Positions 13,618 through 15,770 of a DNA stretch of 15,770 nt are shown here, one piece after another (position 1 is the stretch's first letter; every line of letters begins with the position of its first letter). The position numbers were made by a program, and so were the translations under genes. The notes under the pieces were generated by a model. The model was not told the origin of the DNA. It did not search any database and worked only from the letters and a program-made list of their open reading frames with translations. Origin of the DNA: Clostridia bacterium (lineage in GTDB: Bacteria; Bacillota; Clostridia; Christensenellales; UBA1242); contig JAFZUF010000111.1 in the NCBI GenBank assembly GCA_017618475.1, forward strand, positions 1-15,770, written 5' to 3'.

Positions 13618-13895
13618 ACGTTCACTCCAAATCCCAAAAGAATATTACTATCATATTGTTTGTTTGCTGTGTCGTCCGGTAATGTAACATCAGCCAGTAT
13701 GGCTTTTGCATTTAACTTAGCAAATAAACTTGGTTGTTCGCCACGAGCTTGAAGTATTTCGAAAAGTTTGGTGTATACCACCGACAAATCATCCAAAGTG
13801 TCCGGAAGTAAAGTTTTTTCTTCCTCCGCCAGAAAAGCGGTACCAATGGTTAAAAATACTTTGTTGCAATAATCAATTACTTGTTGTGTGGCCAT
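13614..13895 (-). CDS. unknown small protein before portal, 93 aa
   Basis: The ATG at 13895 has AAGGAT about 6 bases upstream; a longer frame from 13949 would overlap the neighbour and was rejected. The product is largely helical and acidic (QQVIDYCNKVFLTIGTAFLAEEEKTLLPDTLDDLSVVYTKLFEILQARGEQP) with no recognisable motif. Its stop overlaps the portal start, so translation is probably coupled. It may be a head or packaging accessory. A promoter motif lies just ahead at 13909-13922. Confidence 0.65.
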   Translation of the reverse strand: MATQQVIDYCNKVFLTIGTAFLAEEEKTLLPDTLDDLSVVYTKLFEILQARGEQPSLFAKLNAKAILADVTLPDDTANKQYDSNILLGFGVNV

Positions 13896-13908
13896 CTTAA
13901 CATCCTTA

Positions 13909-13922
13909 ACATAATATACATT
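13909..13922 (-). promoter_or_regulatory. candidate late promoter motif before portal block
   Basis: Minus-strand AATGTATATTATGT, a close copy of the late motif (ATAATATAC on the plus strand at 13911-13919). It overlaps the stop of the 13921-14331 gene and lies about 15 bases before the next ATG. Confidence 0.5.
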
Positions 13923-14331
13923 ACGCCAGCGAGTTTGCCAACTGGTCAATCTCGGTTTTCAAGGCTTGTGCCTCGGTTTGAACACTTGTTGCATCCATTT
14001 TAATTTGAGTACCTGTTATAACTGATGGTACAAATGCTGCCGCACCGGTACATGTTGATGAATTGTCAACGAGGTTACCCGCATTACTAACCAACGTGTC
14101 GGTAATGGCTTTTACCTTATCACAAAGGTCACCAAGTTTAGTAATAGCTGTTTTCAAGTCCTTTGTAACCAATGGTATGTACCAGAAACGTGTACCATCC
14201 GCGATAATAATACCCGTTGATTCAGGTGCTGTACCTTGTCCCAATATTTGACAATCCGGTACAACAACCTGTTTTAATCCATCAATCATTGTTACCACGG
14301 CCATGTTAGCCCTGGCTTCATACATCATCAT
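13921..14331 (-). CDS. unknown late protein, 136 aa
   Basis: Three consecutive ATG codons begin at 14331. The first overlaps the previous stop (ATGA) and has GGAG 9 bases upstream, so it is taken as the start. Residues 10-60 look beta-rich (AVVTMIDGLKQVVVPDCQILGQGTAPESTGIIIADGTRFWYIPLV). Residues 60-90 and 115-136 look helical, possibly coiled-coil (DLKTAITKLGDLCDKVKAI, VQTEAQALKTEIDQLANSL). The pattern is that of a small virion component, but no family is recognised. Confidence 0.65.
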   Translation of the reverse strand: MMMYEARANMAVVTMIDGLKQVVVPDCQILGQGTAPESTGIIIADGTRFWYIPLVTKDLKTAITKLGDLCDKVKAITDTLVSNAGNLVDNSSTCTGAAAFVPSVITGTQIKMDATSVQTEAQALKTEIDQLANSLA

Positions 14332-14669
14332 CAGTTAAATCTCCGCAATACAAAACCAAGTCCAAACAATACCAACAAGGTACCAAAGATACCAACCCGC
14401 AAACCATTATTCCATTCGTCTTTGCTGACTTTTTTGATTTCGCTTTGGCAATTTTCTTCCAATACATTTATTTGTTTTGTGGCAACAGTACCAACCTCAC
14501 CACAACCAGGATTATTCTTAACCGAAATGGCAATTGTTTCTTTTGCTGCGTTAGCTGTGTTTGATACAACCTCGGATTTGGCTGCACAACCAGTTAACAA
14601 CAACAAAAACAACAAGGCCATTACACCAAGTAAAACCCAATGCATTATTTTATCAATGTTTTTATACAT
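14331..14669 (-). CDS. lipoprotein with C-terminal membrane segment; candidate u-spanin
   Basis: A 112-residue protein with a signal peptide ending in a lipobox (LLLLTGC, C28 would be lipidated), a periplasmic part of about 60 residues with C56 and C74, and a single C-terminal membrane segment (91-108) ending RRFN. An outer-membrane lipid anchor plus an inner-membrane C-terminal segment is the topology of unimolecular spanins such as T1 gp11, which fuse the two membranes at lysis. Position +2 after the cysteine is Ala, not Asp, so outer-membrane sorting is possible. AGGGG lies 7 bases before the ATG. No holin or endolysin gene is in the window. The topology is seen; the function is inferred. 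Confidence 0.65.
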   Translation of the reverse strand: MYKNIDKIMHWVLLGVMALLFLLLLTGCAAKSEVVSNTANAAKETIAISVKNNPGCGEVGTVATKQINVLEENCQSEIKKVSKDEWNNGLRVGIFGTLLVLFGLGFVLRRFN

Positions 14670-14678
14670 TGTTTACCC

Positions 14679-14978
14679 CTATGGTTCGGGTTCCGGCTCC
14701 GGTTCAGGTTCCGTTTCGTCCATTAAAACACGAACACACGCTTCACCTTTTGCATTTACACCATAAATGCTTGTTGGGTCTGCACTTGTTACCGCGGTTG
14801 AAATGCGCATACAAGCTTCGCCATCTTCGTTTACCCCATAAATACTTGTTGGGTCGCCAGTAACATTTTCCGAGACGCGCAAACCTGCTTCACCGTCTTC
14901 GTTTGCTCCATAAATGGACGAAGGGTCGGTTGCTGGTGTTTCCGGTGTTTCGTTTACATTTTCGTTATCATCAGGCAT
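14679..14978 (-). CDS. acidic triple-repeat protein, 99 aa
   Basis: First gene of the late operon; the ATG at 14978 has AAGGAG 6 bases upstream. Residues 18-41, 42-66 and 67-89 are three copies of a unit with consensus DPTSIYGVNEDGEACMRI. The second and third copies carry a Cys that the first replaces with Gly. The C-terminus is five Glu-Pro pairs. The N-terminus is acidic. It is overall very acidic and without membrane segments. It may be a small virion or binding protein with repeated loops. No family is recognised. Confidence 0.7.
   Translation of the reverse strand: MPDDNENVNETPETPATDPSSIYGANEDGEAGLRVSENVTGDPTSIYGVNEDGEACMRISTAVTSADPTSIYGVNAKGEACVRVLMDETEPEPEPEPEP
14683..14712 (-). repeat. 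five-copy hexamer coding (Glu-Pro)5
   Basis: On the plus strand five units of GGTTCN/GGCTCC follow one another, reading as five Glu-Pro codon pairs on the minus strand at the end of the repeat protein. Copy number could change by slippage. Confidence 0.85.
14712..14927 (-). repeat. three tandem 69-75 base coding repeats
   Basis: Units at 14856-14927, 14781-14855 and 14712-14780 encode the three DPTSIYGVN-type copies. They have diverged at DNA level but stay in frame (72, 75 and 69 bases), so they arose by tandem duplication followed by drift. Confidence 0.85.
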
Positions 14979-14990
14979 TATTTACTCCTT

Positions 14991-15027
14991 ATAACATATA
15001 CATAAATGTGGATTCATAATAATATAC
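14991..15027 (-). promoter_or_regulatory. two candidate late promoter motifs at operon start
   Basis: ATAATATAC at 15019-15027 (minus strand GTATATTAT) and ATAACATATACAT at 14991-15003 (minus strand ATGTATATGTTAT) lie within 50 bases before the first late gene. They match the motif found at 9318, 10428 and 13909. Confidence 0.55.
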
Positions 15028-15053
15028 TCTTTTTCGACCGGTCATTTGTCCTA

Positions 15054-15082
15054 TTGACTGTTGTTCATTTTTGGCATATATT
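15054..15082 (+). promoter_or_regulatory. sigma70-like promoter of the recombinase gene
   Basis: TTGACT (15054-15059) and TATATT (15077-15082) are separated by exactly 17 bases, 35 bases before the recombinase ATG. AAAGGAG at 15105-15111 follows. This points to transcription by host RNA polymerase, unlike the late motifs on the other strand. Confidence 0.8.
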
Positions 15083-15117
15083 TTAATTGTGTAATCATTC
15101 AAGCAAAGGAGTAAATT

Positions 15118-15732
15118 ATGATTTACGCATATCTCCGCGTTAGTACGGTTAAACAAGACGAAGAAAACCAACGGGTTGGGGTGGATTCTAAGGCCCAAAG
15201 CCTTGGTTGTACGGTCGACAAATATATTATTGACCATGTTAGCGGTGTAGTTGAAACCAAGGACAGAAACCTTGGCTGGCTTATAAAACACATCCAAGCT
15301 GGCGATACACTTATCATATCCGAGCTGTCGCGACTTGGTAGGCGGTTGTTTATGTTGTTCCGGATTCTCGAACAATTAACAGCCAAAGGTGTCAAGGTTT
15401 ATTCGGTAAAAGAAGGTTACTTTATGGATGGTTCATTACAATCCAAGGTACTTGCTTTTGCATTTGGTTTAGCTGCCGAAATTGAACGCGACATGATTTC
15501 CCAAAGAACCAAGGAAGCGTTGTTATTACGCCGACAACGGGGTCAACATTTGGGTCGTCCGTTTGGGGCTATAACACGAAAACACAAACTCGACCCATAT
15601 CGCGACAAGTTATTGAAATGGTATGATAACAAAACACCTTGGGCCGTGATGGCCAGAAAATGTCATGTAGAAGTGAAAACAGTTAAGCGATACTTGAAGC
15701 GCATAACGACCGTTGAAATTGTCCCGGTGTAA
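15118..15732 (+). CDS. serine recombinase, resolvase/invertase family
   Basis: A 204-residue protein. YLRVST places the catalytic Ser9, with R7 in the active site. SELSRLGRR (69-76) gives R72 and R75, matching the paired arginines of resolvases, and AEIERDMISQRT (120-131) gives R124 at the start of the long dimer helix. RRQRGQHLGRP (138-148) leads into a C-terminal helix-turn-helix (about 165-195). Length fits small resolvases and DNA invertases, not large serine integrases. It could invert a tail-fibre or promoter segment, or resolve multimers. It is transcribed away from the late operon with its own promoter and terminator. The ATG at 15118 follows AAAGGAG by 6 bases. Confidence 0.92.
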   Translation: MIYAYLRVSTVKQDEENQRVGVDSKAQSLGCTVDKYIIDHVSGVVETKDRNLGWLIKHIQAGDTLIISELSRLGRRLFMLFRILEQLTAKGVKVYSVKEGYFMDGSLQSKVLAFAFGLAAEIERDMISQRTKEALLLRRQRGQHLGRPFGAITRKHKLDPYRDKLLKWYDNKTPWAVMARKCHVEVKTVKRYLKRITTVEIVPV

Positions 15733-15750
15733 AATCCCGGGACTCTTTTT
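15721..15750 (+). terminator. intrinsic terminator after recombinase gene
   Basis: GTCCCGG (15721-15727) pairs with CCGGGAC (15737-15743) around a 9-base loop, followed by TCTTTTT. The stem begins inside the last codons and the stop codon lies in the loop. After it (15751-15770) nothing is seen. Confidence 0.9.
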
Positions 15751-15770
15751 GCAACGTTTAATTTGCCCAA

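Noticed and set aside
14683..14927. CRISPR-like repeats
   Set aside because: The repeats are in-frame coding duplications without unique spacers. No CRISPR array is seen in the window.

Overview
The window is a stretch of a tailed double-stranded DNA phage (or prophage). It holds a replicative polymerase, small early genes, portal, head and tail structural genes and a serine recombinase, packed tightly with AGGAG-type ribosome sites, 1-4 base gaps and stop/start overlaps. Coding DNA is AT-rich (about 35% GC in a 100-base sample of queE). Sheath-like and tube-like genes suggest a contractile tail. A small lipoprotein with a C-terminal membrane segment looks like a unimolecular spanin, which points to a Gram-negative host. 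The host species cannot be named from the sequence.

Layout. (1) 1-96: the 3' part of a class II tRNA, cut by the window edge, then a long-stem hairpin. (2) 133-1691, plus strand: small genes of unknown function, ending in a Cys-rich single-pass membrane protein. (3) 1692-1994: no convincing gene. The stretch is about 51% GC and full of hairpins, and it ends in an H-type pseudoknot just before the queE ribosome site. It is a candidate structured RNA plus a candidate preQ1-like regulatory element. (4) 1995-7836, plus strand: queE (7-carboxy-7-deazaguanine synthase), a family B DNA polymerase fused to an archaeo-eukaryotic-type primase (AEP) domain, a P-loop kinase, an HD phosphohydrolase and several small unknown genes. 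It closes on a strong bidirectional terminator at 7828-7859. (5) 14978 down to 7877, minus strand: the late operon. In order of transcription it holds a repeat protein, a candidate u-spanin, two unknowns, portal, a minor head protein fused to an ADP-ribosyltransferase-like domain, a decoration-like protein, a 53-residue Lys-rich protein, the major capsid protein, tail sheath and tail tube. A shared AT-rich motif (core GTATATTAT on the minus strand) recurs in front of several of these genes and is probably a phage late promoter. (6) 15054-15750: a serine recombinase transcribed away from the late operon, with its own sigma70-like promoter and terminator.

How it works together. The plus-strand block supplies DNA replication (polymerase plus primase in one chain) and nucleotide metabolism. 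QueE suggests that 7-deazaguanine is made, either to modify phage DNA or for tRNA queuosine, but its partner genes are not in this window. The minus-strand block builds the virion. The most unusual items are the polymerase-primase fusion with very short fingers, the displaced third cluster cysteine in QueE with a candidate RNA switch in front of it, the capsid-linked ADP-ribosyltransferase domain whose expected arginine is missing, and the repeated late-promoter motif.
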